Assembly: GCA_963787675.1 (NCBI GenBank)
Contig: CAWBDV010000004.1
Coordinates: forward strand, 62,001-126,000
Origin: JAJPKK01 sp963787675
GTDB lineage: Bacteria; Pseudomonadota; Alphaproteobacteria; Rhizobiales; Xanthobacteraceae
Reading direction: 5' to 3'
DNA: 64,000 nt
Below the pieces are notes generated by a model. It was not told the origin of the DNA. It ran no database searches and saw nothing but the letters and a program-made list of their open reading frames with translations. Positions 43,451 through 52,790 of the stretch are shown here, piece by piece. Position 1 is the stretch's first letter. Every line of letters starts with the position of its first letter. Position numbers and translations under genes: made by a program.

Positions 43451-43562
43451 CAATCCCCCTCGGACGTTGGCGCATAATAAACCACATGAGGGTGGGCAAA
43501 GCATGCCCTCGCGCATGGCGGCGCCGCGATGTTATGACTCCGGTCTCGGAGAGGTCACGTCG

Positions 43563-44522
43563 ATGTCGACAGGTTCGCGCGCGTTTCTCGTTGCCGCCAT
43601 CGCCGCGGTGCTCGGCGCCACTGCCTCGGCCGCGCCCTATCCTACCCGGCCGGTGGAAATCGTCGTGCCTTACGGGCCGGGCGGTTCGACCGACCAGACG
43701 GCGCGCATCCTGGCGCAGCGGCTGCAGGAGCGGCTCGGCCAATCCTTCGTCATCATGAACCGGCCGGGTGCGGGCGGCACCATCGGCGTCACCTCGGTCG
43801 CGCGTGCCGAACCCGACGGCTACACGCTGCTCCTGAGCTATCCGACCGAGATCGTGGCGATGCCGCAAATGTCGAAGAGCGTGAAATATTCGATCGCGGA
43901 TTTCGAACCGATCGCCGTCACCGGCTGGTTGCCGCTCGTGCTCGTGACGGCGAAGCAGTTTCCGGCGAACACCCTTGCCGAGCTCGTCGCGGAGGTCCAC
44001 CGCTCGCCCGGCAAGTACACCTATGGCGGCAGCGTCGGCAGCCCGCCGGTGTTCGCCGGCGCGTGGCTCGCCAAGATCATGAACCTCGACATCCGCCATA
44101 TCCCGTACAAAGGCGGCGCCCAAGCGATGGGCGACGTCGCGGGCGGTCACCTCGACTTGTTCTTCGCCGGCCTTGCCGCGGGCAAGCCTGCCTACGATGC
44201 CGGCATCGTCAAGGCGCTGGCGCAGACCGGCGCGCGGCGCTCGGTTGCATTTGCGACCGTGCCGACGTTCACCGAATTGGGCGTTGCCGACTTCGAGCTG
44301 TCGAGCTGGACCATGCTGCTCGCGCCGCGCGGCACGCCAAACGAAGCGGTCGCCGTCCTGAAACAAGAAGTGACGCGGGCCCTCGACGATCCGAAGCTGC
44401 GCGATCTCTTCGCCGAGGAAGGCATCGAGCCGCCGCCGCCGCTCGACGTGCGCGATTTTCTTGCCCGCGAAAACGAAAAATTCCGCCGCGTCATTCACGA
44501 GACCGGCACCACGATGCCGTAG
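43563..44522 (+). CDS. Bug/TctC family periplasmic substrate-binding protein
   Basis: 319 aa from ATG 43563, with a Sec signal peptide ending ATASA near 23. Family motifs are YPTRPVEIVVPYGPGGSTDQ, VIMNRPGAGGTIG, DGYTLLLSYP and HIPYKGGAQAMGDV. No transporter membrane gene follows. It is the second orphan TctC protein in the window; this one uses Sec rather than Tat. Confidence 0.93.
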   Translation: MSTGSRAFLVAAIAAVLGATASAAPYPTRPVEIVVPYGPGGSTDQTARILAQRLQERLGQSFVIMNRPGAGGTIGVTSVARAEPDGYTLLLSYPTEIVAMPQMSKSVKYSIADFEPIAVTGWLPLVLVTAKQFPANTLAELVAEVHRSPGKYTYGGSVGSPPVFAGAWLAKIMNLDIRHIPYKGGAQAMGDVAGGHLDLFFAGLAAGKPAYDAGIVKALAQTGARRSVAFATVPTFTELGVADFELSSWTMLLAPRGTPNEAVAVLKQEVTRALDDPKLRDLFAEEGIEPPPPLDVRDFLARENEKFRRVIHETGTTMP

Positions 44523-44524
44523 CG

Positions 44525-45595
44525 TCAACGCACGCGCCGCAGCGCCTCGTCAGTCTCTTTAGCGAGGCGAGCGACGAGAGCGGCCGCGCTCTGCCGGCGC
44601 GCCATGCGCACGCCCTGGCCGGCCCATAGCGAGAGAAATTCCGCACGGCCCTGCTTGCCGGCAGCGGTGCGCAGCGGGCGGGTCAGCGCATTCTGCAGCG
44701 GAAACGGCAGGATCGCCCCGGGCGCGCCGTCGGTCGATCGCATGAAGCGGTTGACGATGCCGCGCGCCGCACGGCCGGAAAACGCGCGGGTGACCGCGGT
44801 TTCGTTTTCGCGCGCCGCGAGAATTGCCTCTTTGTAGGCGGCGGGAATTCCCGCCTCCTCGCAGGTGAGAAACGCTGTGCCAAGCTGCACCGCTTGCGCC
44901 CCGAGGGTAAGCGCCGCCGCGATGCCGCGACCGTCCATGATGCCGCCCGAGGCGATGACCGGCACTTTCACCGCATCGCAGATTTGCGGCACCAGTGACA
45001 TGGTGCCGATCATGCCGGCGGCGAAATCGACGTCGAAGGTGCCGCGATGGCCGCCGGCTTCGCTGCCTTGGGCCACGATCGCGTCGGCACCGGCCCGTTC
45101 CAGCGCGATCGCCTCATCGACTGTGGTGGCGGTTGCGGCAATGAACATGCCCCGCGCGCGGGCCGCCGCCATATCGGCTGCAGGCAACTTCCCAAAAGTG
45201 AAACTGAAGGCCGCCGCACCCGTGTCGAGCGCGGCCGCGAACTGCTCGGGATAGGGGCTTGGGGTCGGTTGCGGCATCGTCGGCTCCGCAAGACCAAGTT
45301 CGGCAAAAAACGGCGCCGCATGCGCAGTCGCCGCGGCTGCATCTGCCGGCACCGTCGGTGTCGGCAACGGCGCAAACAGGTTCATGCCGAAGGGACGCGA
45401 CGTCTTGGCGCGCACCAGCGCCGCGGTTTCGCGAATCTGCGTCGGCGAGAGATACGCCGCGCCGATGAAGCCGATGCCGCCGGCCTCGCTCACCGCCGCA
45501 ACAAGTTCCGGCGTGTCGCCGCCGCCGGCAAGCGGCGCCTGAATCACCGGCTGCGTAAGTCCCAGCCGCTCCATCAATTCGGTTCGAATCGCCAT
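44525..45595 (-). CDS. nitronate monooxygenase family FMN protein
   Basis: 356 aa from ATG 45595 (MAIRTELMERLGLTQPVIQA). A TIM barrel with FMN-binding motifs: PLAGGGDTPELVAAVSEAGG, IVAQGSEAGGHRGTF, VIASGGIMDGRGIAAAL and GAQAVQLGTAFL. It oxidises alkyl nitronates or acts as an enoyl reductase-like flavoprotein. Two bases separate its stop from the convergent TctC gene. The LysR gene lies just upstream on the same strand. Confidence 0.92.
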   Translation of the reverse strand: MAIRTELMERLGLTQPVIQAPLAGGGDTPELVAAVSEAGGIGFIGAAYLSPTQIRETAALVRAKTSRPFGMNLFAPLPTPTVPADAAAATAHAAPFFAELGLAEPTMPQPTPSPYPEQFAAALDTGAAAFSFTFGKLPAADMAAARARGMFIAATATTVDEAIALERAGADAIVAQGSEAGGHRGTFDVDFAAGMIGTMSLVPQICDAVKVPVIASGGIMDGRGIAAALTLGAQAVQLGTAFLTCEEAGIPAAYKEAILAARENETAVTRAFSGRAARGIVNRFMRSTDGAPGAILPFPLQNALTRPLRTAAGKQGRAEFLSLWAGQGVRMARRQSAAALVARLAKETDEALRRVR

Positions 45596-45688
45596 GGTTC
45601 GCCTCAATTGCCCGCTCCTCACAGATAGGATGCCGGCGCGCGCGTGAAAGCGAATTGTTGTGATGGGGGCAATCGCTCGCCAAGATAC

Positions 45689-46574
45689 CTATTCGGCGGC
45701 AGCGCTCATGGCGGCGGGCCGGATGAGGTCGAGGAACGCGGCGAGCGCGCGCGAACTCATAGGCATCGCGGCGGCGGATGAACACGGTGGCGACGTTGGC
45801 TTCGTGCGGCGGCAAAGAGTGGATCGCGACGCCGCGGTCGCGCCAGACGGTCTCGACGAGCCTGCGCGGCAACAGCGTGATGCCGAGCCCGGCGCGGACA
45901 CAGCCGTAGATCGCCTCAAGCGTGCCGAATTCGAGTTGCCGCGGGGTGGGCGCGCCGCGCCGGGCGAGGATCGCTTCGAGCCGCTCGCGGTACGAACAGC
46001 CGGCGCGCAGCACCACGATCTTGAGATCGCGCGCCGCGATCAGCTCATCGAGGTTGCCGTGGCGGCGGCCGGCGAGGATCACGAGCTCTTCGCTGTAGAC
46101 CGGGATTTCGGCAAGGTCCTTGTGATCGACGGGCCCGCACACCAGCGCGGCTTCGAGGCGATGCTCCAGGACATCGGCAACGAGCTCGCAGGTGGTGCCG
46201 GCGCGCAGCGACAGGTCGACATCGGGATAGCGCGCCGCATAGGCCGAAAGGACGGGCGGCAGGTGCAGGGCCGCGGTTGATTCCAGGGCGCCGATCGAAA
46301 GCACGCCGGTCGGCGTGCCGTTATCGGCGACCGCGCGGCGCGCATCCGCGGTCAGGCGGACGATTTCACCCGCGAATGGCAGCAGGCGCCGCCCGGCATC
46401 GGTCAGCGTAACGCCGCGCGGCGTACGATGGAACAGCGCGGCCCCAAGCTCGGCCTCGAGCTGGCGCATCCGCGCCGTGACGTTCGATTGCACGGTGTGG
46501 AGTTCTTCCGCGGCGCGGCTCATGGCGCCGAGCCGCGCGACCGCTTCGAACATTTTCAGGTCGGCGATGTCCAT
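45689..46574 (-). pseudogene. LysR family regulator, frameshift near the C-terminus
   Basis: The first frame has the winged HTH (MDIADLKMFEAVARLGAMSR, HTVQSNVTARMRQLEAELG) and the effector domain up to FIRRRDAY. Another frame then gives SSRALAAFLDLIRPAAMSAA and a stop at 45689. One extra base near 45754-45762 separates them; the full length of 886 bp is 3n+1. Without repair the protein reads through into the neighbouring nitronate monooxygenase region. Only the last 25 or so residues are affected, so function may be kept. The likely target is the adjacent gene. Confidence 0.82.
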
Positions 46575-46664
46575 TGCCGCGCACTGCTTTCCGCTGCGCA
46601 TTGCTGAGTTGCGCGCCGTCTTTGCGCTCGCATTTTCGAAGGGAATGCCGACCGAGACAAGGGC

Positions 46665-46817
46665 CACCCTCCCCTGGAGGGGGAGGGTCGGACTGCCGAA
46701 CGGCAGTCCGGGGTGGGGTGCCAGCGGTGCAGCACTCTCGGCGCCGAGATTGTGGAAGCGCTGTCACCCCCGCCCGGCCGCTTTCGCGGCCGACCTCCCC
46801 CCTCCAGGGGGAGGTGA
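46665..46817. repeat. palindromic repeat, family A'
   Basis: CACCCTCCCCTGGAGGGGGA, then GGACTGCCGAACGGCAGTCC, and CTCCCCCCTCCAGGGGGAGG at the end. It lies between the LysR start and the MepA stop. It is the closest relative of the element inside cobN. Confidence 0.92.
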
Positions 46818-46824
46818 AGCGGCG

Positions 46825-47778
46825 CTACGGCTCGTTGAGGACGCTGCGGCAGGCGGCCGGCAGGCCGGCCATGGTCATCGCCTTCGGCTGTGCGGGCACT
46901 GTCGAAGGCTTGGGGTGGAGCACCTCGTCGGTGAACCACCAGTCGAGATCCTTGCCGCAACCATCGCCGGCCGGCGGCGGCGTCTGCGGTTTGCACCCCG
47001 GACTGTCGTGCGGACAGGTCAGGCGAACGTGGAAATGATAGTCATGGCCCCAGTAGGCGCGCACCTTCGACATCCACGAGCGATCGTGGCCAGTGTCGCG
47101 GCACAACGCCTTCTTGATCGCGGCGTTGACGAAAATCCGTTCGACCCGCGGATTCTCGGCGGCCATCTTGATGATGCCGAGGTGCCCCGGCGTCCAAACC
47201 GCCGGATCGACGTCGCGGCGGCTGTCGGCGACGACCATGGTCGCCGATATTTCCTCGCGTTCGGCGCGGCTCAATTCACGCTCAGGCATCGGCGTCAGCC
47301 AGATATCCGCGTCGAGCCCGACCTGATGGCTAGCATGGCCGGTCATCATCGGGCCGCCGCGCGGCTGCGACATGTCGCCGACCAGAAGGCCGTTCCACAC
47401 GTGGGCCTTGCGCGCCTTCACCGCGAGATTCTCAAGAAACTGGACGAGGTCCGGATGGCCCCAATTGCGATTGCGCGACAATCGCATCACCTGCCACGCA
47501 GGCCCGTTGATGGGCAACTCGGCGGCGCCGGCGAGGCAGCCCGCCGAGTAGAACCCGACCACATGCGACTTCTCCGACGTCGGCCCGGTGGCGCGGCCGA
47601 AGAGTTCCCGCGCGGGGGTCTTCGGATCGCCGGGGTGAGCGAGCGGCGGAAGCGGCTGGGGGTTGAGCGTTCCGAGGTCTTGCGCGGCCGTAGCGGTGGT
47701 CGCTGCGGCGACGATGGCGAGGCACAGGACGTGACGGCGCAGAGGGCGGCGCAAAGAACGGCGCAGGAGCGGTCTCAT
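46825..47778 (-). CDS. mepA: penicillin-insensitive murein endopeptidase
   Basis: 317 aa from ATG 47778, with a signal peptide (about 1-32). The peptidase M74 zinc-site motifs are GHASHQVGLDADIWL and YWGHDYHFHVRL, with SCP-like cysteines around CPHDSPGC. It cleaves D-Ala-mDAP cross-links in periplasmic peptidoglycan. The gene stands alone, between two palindromic repeats. Confidence 0.93.
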   Translation of the reverse strand: MRPLLRRSLRRPLRRHVLCLAIVAAATTATAAQDLGTLNPQPLPPLAHPGDPKTPARELFGRATGPTSEKSHVVGFYSAGCLAGAAELPINGPAWQVMRLSRNRNWGHPDLVQFLENLAVKARKAHVWNGLLVGDMSQPRGGPMMTGHASHQVGLDADIWLTPMPERELSRAEREEISATMVVADSRRDVDPAVWTPGHLGIIKMAAENPRVERIFVNAAIKKALCRDTGHDRSWMSKVRAYWGHDYHFHVRLTCPHDSPGCKPQTPPPAGDGCGKDLDWWFTDEVLHPKPSTVPAQPKAMTMAGLPAACRSVLNEP

Positions 47779-47908
47779 CGATTCGCCTTTTACCCGATCC
47801 GCCCGTTGGGCGGGAGAGCATTTCGTGGGCAATGCACGCTGCGGTTCCATTACAGAAATGCGGAGAGGAGATGGCAGAGCGGGACGCGCATGTCTTCGAT
47901 GCATTTGG

Positions 47909-48005
47909 CGTCATTCCGGGGCGCCCGCAGGGCGAGCCCGGAATCCATACTCCCGGCCCGTCGTTATGGATTCCGGGCTTCGCCTCCGCGGGCGCCCGGA
48001 ATGAC
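47909..48005. repeat. palindromic repeat, family B
   Basis: CGTCATTCCGGGGCGCCCGC with GAGCCCGGAATCCATAC is mirrored by TATGGATTCCGGGCTTCGCC and GGGCGCCCGGAATGACC. It lies between divergent mepA and RidA-like genes. Confidence 0.9.
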
Positions 48006-48079
48006 CGGTTACATGATACTGGCCGCGTAACGTCGATCGGCTATGTTCCCCCTGCTTGTTGCAACAGAGGGAGCGATCG

Positions 48080-48571
48080 ATGCGTATCAACTCACGTTTG
48101 GCTTTGGCGTTTGCCGTGGTTCTTGGCTTCGCGACACAGGCCGGTGCGGCCGAGTACATGCAGGGCACCGACCGGCAGAAGGCGCGCGCCTATTCGCCGG
48201 CAGTGATCACCGAAGGCGGGAAGATCGTGTGGCTCGCCGGACAGGCCGCGGCGGTCGACGGCGAGGGCAAGAGCCTTGCCGGAAATTTCGACGCGCAGGC
48301 ACGCGAAGTCTTTCGCCAGATCGACCTGACGCTCAAGCGCGCCGGCGGCAGCCTGAAGGACTTGGTCACAATGACGGTGTTCATCAACGATCCGCGCCAC
48401 GGTGACCGCCTGACCGAAATGCGTCGCGAGCTGTTCCCCGAAGGCCACTATCCGGGCAGCGCGCTGATCACGGTGTCGGGCTTCGCCGTGCCTGCGATTA
48501 TGATCGAGGTCCAGGGCGTCGCCGTCATCGGCGATCGCTGCTCGAACGCCAATCTCTGCTCCCCGCACTGA
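48080..48571 (+). CDS. exported RidA family protein
   Basis: 163 aa from ATG 48080. A clear signal peptide (RINSRLALAFAVVLGFA, cleavage near AGAA) precedes a RidA fold: AYSPAVITEGGKIVWLAGQA, QIDLTLKRAGGSLKDLVTMT, HYPGSALITVSGFAVPAIMI. The family arginine is not obvious in the last block. RidA normally deaminates enamines in the cytosol, so an exported form is unusual. A TPP enzyme follows after 41 bp on the same strand. Confidence 0.87.
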   Translation: MRINSRLALAFAVVLGFATQAGAAEYMQGTDRQKARAYSPAVITEGGKIVWLAGQAAAVDGEGKSLAGNFDAQAREVFRQIDLTLKRAGGSLKDLVTMTVFINDPRHGDRLTEMRRELFPEGHYPGSALITVSGFAVPAIMIEVQGVAVIGDRCSNANLCSPH

Positions 48572-48612
48572 CGATGTGCTAATCCTCGCGCGCATAAAAT
48601 CGGGAAGGCGCC

Positions 48613-50223
48613 ATGGCCACGACCGTCGAAGTGCTCGCGAGCGCGTTCAAGGACGCGGGCACGCCTTTCATCGTCGGCCATCCCGGCGGCGAATCGGTCG
48701 AGCTGATGGAAGCGGCGCGCCAGCGCCAGATGCGCTTCCTGCTGATGAAGCAGGAAGTCGCCGGCGCGATGCTGGCCGCCACCTGGGGTGACCTCACCGG
48801 CAGTCCCGGCATCTGCATGTCGACGCGTGGGCCCGGCGCGACCAACATGGTCAACGGCGTCGCCCACGCGTTTCTCGACCGCTCGCCGCTCATCGCCATC
48901 ACCGATTCCTATTCGCGGCCAACCTACGAGATCGGCCTGCGCCAGCGCCTCAATCAGCTCGCGATCTACGAGCCGATCGTCAAATGGGGCACGACCGTTG
49001 ACGCCAAGGTGGTGCGCCAGCAGGTGCGCCGCGCCATGCGCACCGCGACGGGCGCGCCGCCAGGGCCGGTGCATTTCGAGATGCCGCAGAGCGAGACCAC
49101 GCGCGAGGCCGGTGATTACATCGCCGAGCCGCCCCTCAACGCGAACCTCGTTTTCCCGGCACCGGATCGCGCCGACCTCAAGCCGGCGCTCGACATGCTC
49201 GCGCAGGCGCGCAAGCCGGTGGTGCTGGTCGGGCTCGGCGTCTACTGGTGCAGGGCGGCCGCGGAGTTCGTGAAGTTCGTCGAACGGCTCGGCGCGCCCG
49301 TGCTGACGACGACCAAGTGCAAGGGCGCAATCCCCGAAGATCACCCGCTGCGCGCCGGCTGCATCATCGGCGGCCTGATCGAGCGCGAACTCGTCAGTGC
49401 CGGCGATCTCATCATCACCGTCGGCCTCGACGCAGTCGAGTTGCAGCCGAAGCCGTGGCCCTACAAGTTGCCGGTGCTGTCGCTCGCCTCGATCCCGAGC
49501 CTCGATGCCTTTGTGCCGGCAGATCCCGAGATCGTCGGCAATCTCAAGCCGCTGCTGGCGCGCCTTGCCGAACTTGCGCCCGAAGGCGGCGACTGGGGTG
49601 CCAAGGCCGCGAAGAAATTCCGCGAGCAGGTGAATGATGCCCTCAACACGCCGTCGACCGGCCTGTCGCCGCAGCGCGCGGTCGAGGTCGCCCGCGCAGT
49701 GATGCCGCGAGCGACGGTTGCGACCTGCGATGCCGGCGCAAGCCGGCTTCTCGTCGTGCAGAAATGGGAGGCTTATGGTCCGCGCGAGTTCCTGACGTCG
49801 AATGGCCTCGCCTCCATGGGCTATGCGGTGCCGGGCGCGATGGGCGCGCGGCTTGCATTCCCGAACCGGCCGATCCTCGCCTTCACCGGCGACGGCGGGC
49901 TCATGATGGCGATTGCCGATCTGCAGACGGCGTGGCGCGAGAATCTGCCGATCATCGTGCTGGTGTTCGACGACCAGGAGATCGGCCTCATTCGCGTGAA
50001 GCAGGAGATCAAGGGCGTGCCGCCCCACGGCGTCCATCTCGGCGGCGTCGACTGGGAGAAGCTTGGCCAGGCATTCGGCGCCGACGCCGCGGTGGTCGAG
50101 ACCGAGCAGCAGTTGAGCGCGGCGCTCTCGGCAGCGCTGAAATCCGGCCGCACCACGATCATCGCCGCCCGCATCGATGCCTCGGGCTACGTCGCCCAGT
50201 TCAACGCACTGCGCGAATTGTGA
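48613..50223 (+). CDS. thiamine pyrophosphate-binding protein (acetolactate synthase-like)
   Basis: 536 aa. The PYR domain has Glu48 in MKQEVAGAMLAA, with STRGPGATNMVNGVAHAF after it. The central domain binds a nucleotide-like cofactor (about 190-320). The PP domain has GDGGLMMAIADLQ and LVFDDQEIG, where the second pair is DD instead of the usual NN. It probably decarboxylates a 2-oxo acid; the substrate is unknown. It precedes a molybdenum hydroxylase pseudogene by 68 bp. Confidence 0.9.
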   Translation: MATTVEVLASAFKDAGTPFIVGHPGGESVELMEAARQRQMRFLLMKQEVAGAMLAATWGDLTGSPGICMSTRGPGATNMVNGVAHAFLDRSPLIAITDSYSRPTYEIGLRQRLNQLAIYEPIVKWGTTVDAKVVRQQVRRAMRTATGAPPGPVHFEMPQSETTREAGDYIAEPPLNANLVFPAPDRADLKPALDMLAQARKPVVLVGLGVYWCRAAAEFVKFVERLGAPVLTTTKCKGAIPEDHPLRAGCIIGGLIERELVSAGDLIITVGLDAVELQPKPWPYKLPVLSLASIPSLDAFVPADPEIVGNLKPLLARLAELAPEGGDWGAKAAKKFREQVNDALNTPSTGLSPQRAVEVARAVMPRATVATCDAGASRLLVVQKWEAYGPREFLTSNGLASMGYAVPGAMGARLAFPNRPILAFTGDGGLMMAIADLQTAWRENLPIIVLVFDDQEIGLIRVKQEIKGVPPHGVHLGGVDWEKLGQAFGADAAVVETEQQLSAALSAALKSGRTTIIAARIDASGYVAQFNALREL

Positions 50224-50291
50224 TGCAGATCGCGTCGCGCTGCCACGCTTCGCACAATGAGGCTCACTAAGCGGGCGTAACGGAGAAACGA

Positions 50292-52643
50292 ATGGGAGCG
50301 AAATGGTTTGGGGCCGCGGTCAAGCGCAAGGAAGACCCGGCGCTGCTCGCCGGGCACGGCCGCTTCATTGACGACGTGCGCCTGGCCGGCACGTTGCACG
50401 CGGCTTTCGTGCGTAGCCCCCACCCGCATGCGCGCATTCGCGGCATCAACACCGCAGCGGCGAAAGCCGCGGAGGGCGTGCATCTGGTGCTGACCTTCGC
50501 CGAGCTGCCGGAACCGATCCGCAAGAATTCGTTGCCGCTGTTCGTGCCGAGCCCCGCGATCACCCAGCTCTACATGCCCTATGCGCTCGCGGACCGCGAG
50601 GCCGTCTACGCCGGCGAGCCGATCGCGATGGTGATCGCCGACAGTCGCTATCTCGCGGAGGACGGCGCCTCCCTCGTCGAGGTCGATTACGAGCCGCTGC
50701 CGGCGGTGGCGGATTGTGCGGCGGCGATCAAGCGCCGGCAGTCCCCTCGCCCACGCCGACGGCGACATCCAACATCGCGGCGCGGGTGCCGATCACGGTC
50801 GGCGACGCCGATGCTGCCTTCGCCAAGGCGGCGCACGTGGTCGCCGAGCGCATCTTCATCCATCGCGGCGGTCCGTTCTTCATGGAATGCCGCGGGCTGG
50901 TCGCGAGCTATGACGCGATTACGGATTGCTACACGGTCTACATCTCGTCGCAGGGCTCGCATCGCATCAAGCGCGGCCTGCTCGACGTGCTCGATCTCAA
51001 CGACAACCAGATGCATGTGATCACGCCCGACGTCGGCGGCGGCTTCGGCCCGAAGGGCGCGGTCTATCCGGAATATCCGTGCGTTGCCGCCGCGACAAAG
51101 CTGCTCGGCCGCCCGGTGAAATGGATCGAGGACCGGCGCGAGAATTTCCTCTGCACCCACCAGGAGCGCGACCAGTTCTGGGACATCGAACTCGCGGTCG
51201 ACACCAATGCGAAAATCCTCGGCCTGCGCGGCCGGCTGGTGCACGACACCGGGGCGTTCGTGCCGTGGGGGCTGGTGCTGCCGTGGATCGCTGCTACCAC
51301 GGTGCCGGGTCCTTACGTCGTGCCGAACTTCAAGATCGAGCTCAATGCGGTCTACACCAACAAGATCTCGACCACGCCGGTGCGCGGCGCCGGGCGGCCG
51401 CAGGGCGTGTTCGTGATGGAACGGATGATGGACCGCCTCGCGGAAGCCGTCGGGCTCGACCGCGCCGAAGTGCGGCGGCGCAATTTCATCCAGCCCAACC
51501 AGATGCCCTACAAGGTCGGCATCATCTTCCGCGACGGCCGGCCGGTGACCTACGACAGCGGCGATTATCCGGGCTCGCAGGCGGCGGCACTCGCAGGCGC
51601 CGACTACGCGGGCTTTGCGGCGCGTCAGGAAGCCGCCCGAAAGGCCGGCCGCTACATCGGCTTCGGCATGAGCAATGCGGTTGAGGGCACCGGTCTCGGC
51701 CCTTACGAAGGGGCGCCACGGTGCGCATCGCCACGACCGGCAAGATCGTGCTCTACACGGGCGCGACCCCGCAAGGGCAATCCCACAAGACGACGCTTGC
51801 GCAGATTGCTGCCGACCAACTCGGCGTGTCCTACGAGGACGTGACGGTCGCGACGGCCGACACCAAGGAGATCGCGTTCGGCGTCGGCACGTTTGCGGCG
51901 CGCACGGCCGTCAACGCCGGCTCCTCGGCGCACATCGCGGCGACCGAGGTGGCTAAGAAGATCAAGCAGATTGCTGCCGACATGATGGAGGTCTCGCCCG
52001 ACGACCTCGAACTGCGCAACGGCTTTGCCGAAGTGCGCGGCGTGTCCGGGCATGAAGAAGAGCTTTCGCGAAATCGCGGTAAAATCGATCGGCATGCCGG
52101 GCTTCTCGATGGCCGGCGGCCTGTCGCCGGGGCTCGAAAACACCGCCTACTTCCAGCCGGATCAGTCGACCTATTCCAACGGCACCCATGTCGCCGAAGT
52201 TGAGGTCGACATCGATACCGGCGCGGTGAAAATCCTGCGCTACACCGTGCTGCACGACTGCGGTACCGTCATCAATCCGATGGTGGTGGAAGGCCAGGTG
52301 GTCGGCGGCGTCGCGCATGGCATCGGCAATGCGCTGTTCGAGCGGCTGTGCCACGACGACGACGCCCAGCCACAGACCACAACATTCGCCGACTATCTGT
52401 TGCCCGGCGCGACCGATATGCCGCCGATCGCAGATCCTCCACACCGAAACTGCCTCCCCGCTCAACCCCCTCGGCATGAAGGGCGCCGGCGAAGGCGGCA
52501 CCATCGCATCGATCGCGGCCATCATCGGCGCGGTCGAGAACGCGCTTTCACCGTTCGGCGTGAAGGTCAACGAAGCGCCGATCAGCCCCGAGCGCATCGT
52601 CGCGCTGATCAACGAGAGCCGCGCGGCAGGAGCCGGTCGCTAA
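50292..52643 (+). pseudogene. xanthine dehydrogenase-family large subunit with five frame breaks
   Basis: Reading across frames gives one molybdenum hydroxylase large subunit: KEDPALLAGHGRFIDDVRLA, DVGGGFGPKGAVYPEY, TTPVRGAGRPQGVFVMERMM, LYTGATPQGQSHKTTLAQIA and NPLGMKGAGEGGTIASIAAI. Breaks are near 50748, 50767, 51715, 52050 and 52437. Four are one extra base; that at 51715 is two extra or one missing. The active-site glutamate is present in KGAGEGGT. The protein is otherwise well conserved between breaks, so it is recently dead or the sequence holds errors. No Fe-S or FAD partner is adjacent. Confidence 0.88.
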
Positions 52644-52664
52644 CTCGCGACGTCAACCCGACGC

Positions 52665-52760
52665 CCGTAGCCCGGATGGAGCGCAGCGAAATCCGGGACA
52701 AGCTTGCCATGTTGGGCGATGGACTGCCCCGGATTTCGCTGCGCTCCATCCAGGCTACGT
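52665..52760. repeat. palindromic repeat, family D
   Basis: CGTAGCCCGGATGGAGCGCA and GCGAAATCCGGGACA are mirrored by CCCGGATTTCGCTGCGCTCC and ATCCAGGCTACG. A close relative is at 56475-56566. Confidence 0.92.
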
Positions 52761-52790
52761 GATCGGCTGCAGGCAGCGGCATTCGCCCGA

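Noticed and set aside
45114..45688. C-terminal extension of the LysR frame into the nitronate monooxygenase region
   Set aside because: It arises from a one-base frameshift; the true LysR ending is in another frame and stops at 45689.
48448..50037. Minus-strand frame of about 530 codons
   Set aside because: Antisense to the TPP-dependent enzyme and RidA; composition is that of a shadow frame.
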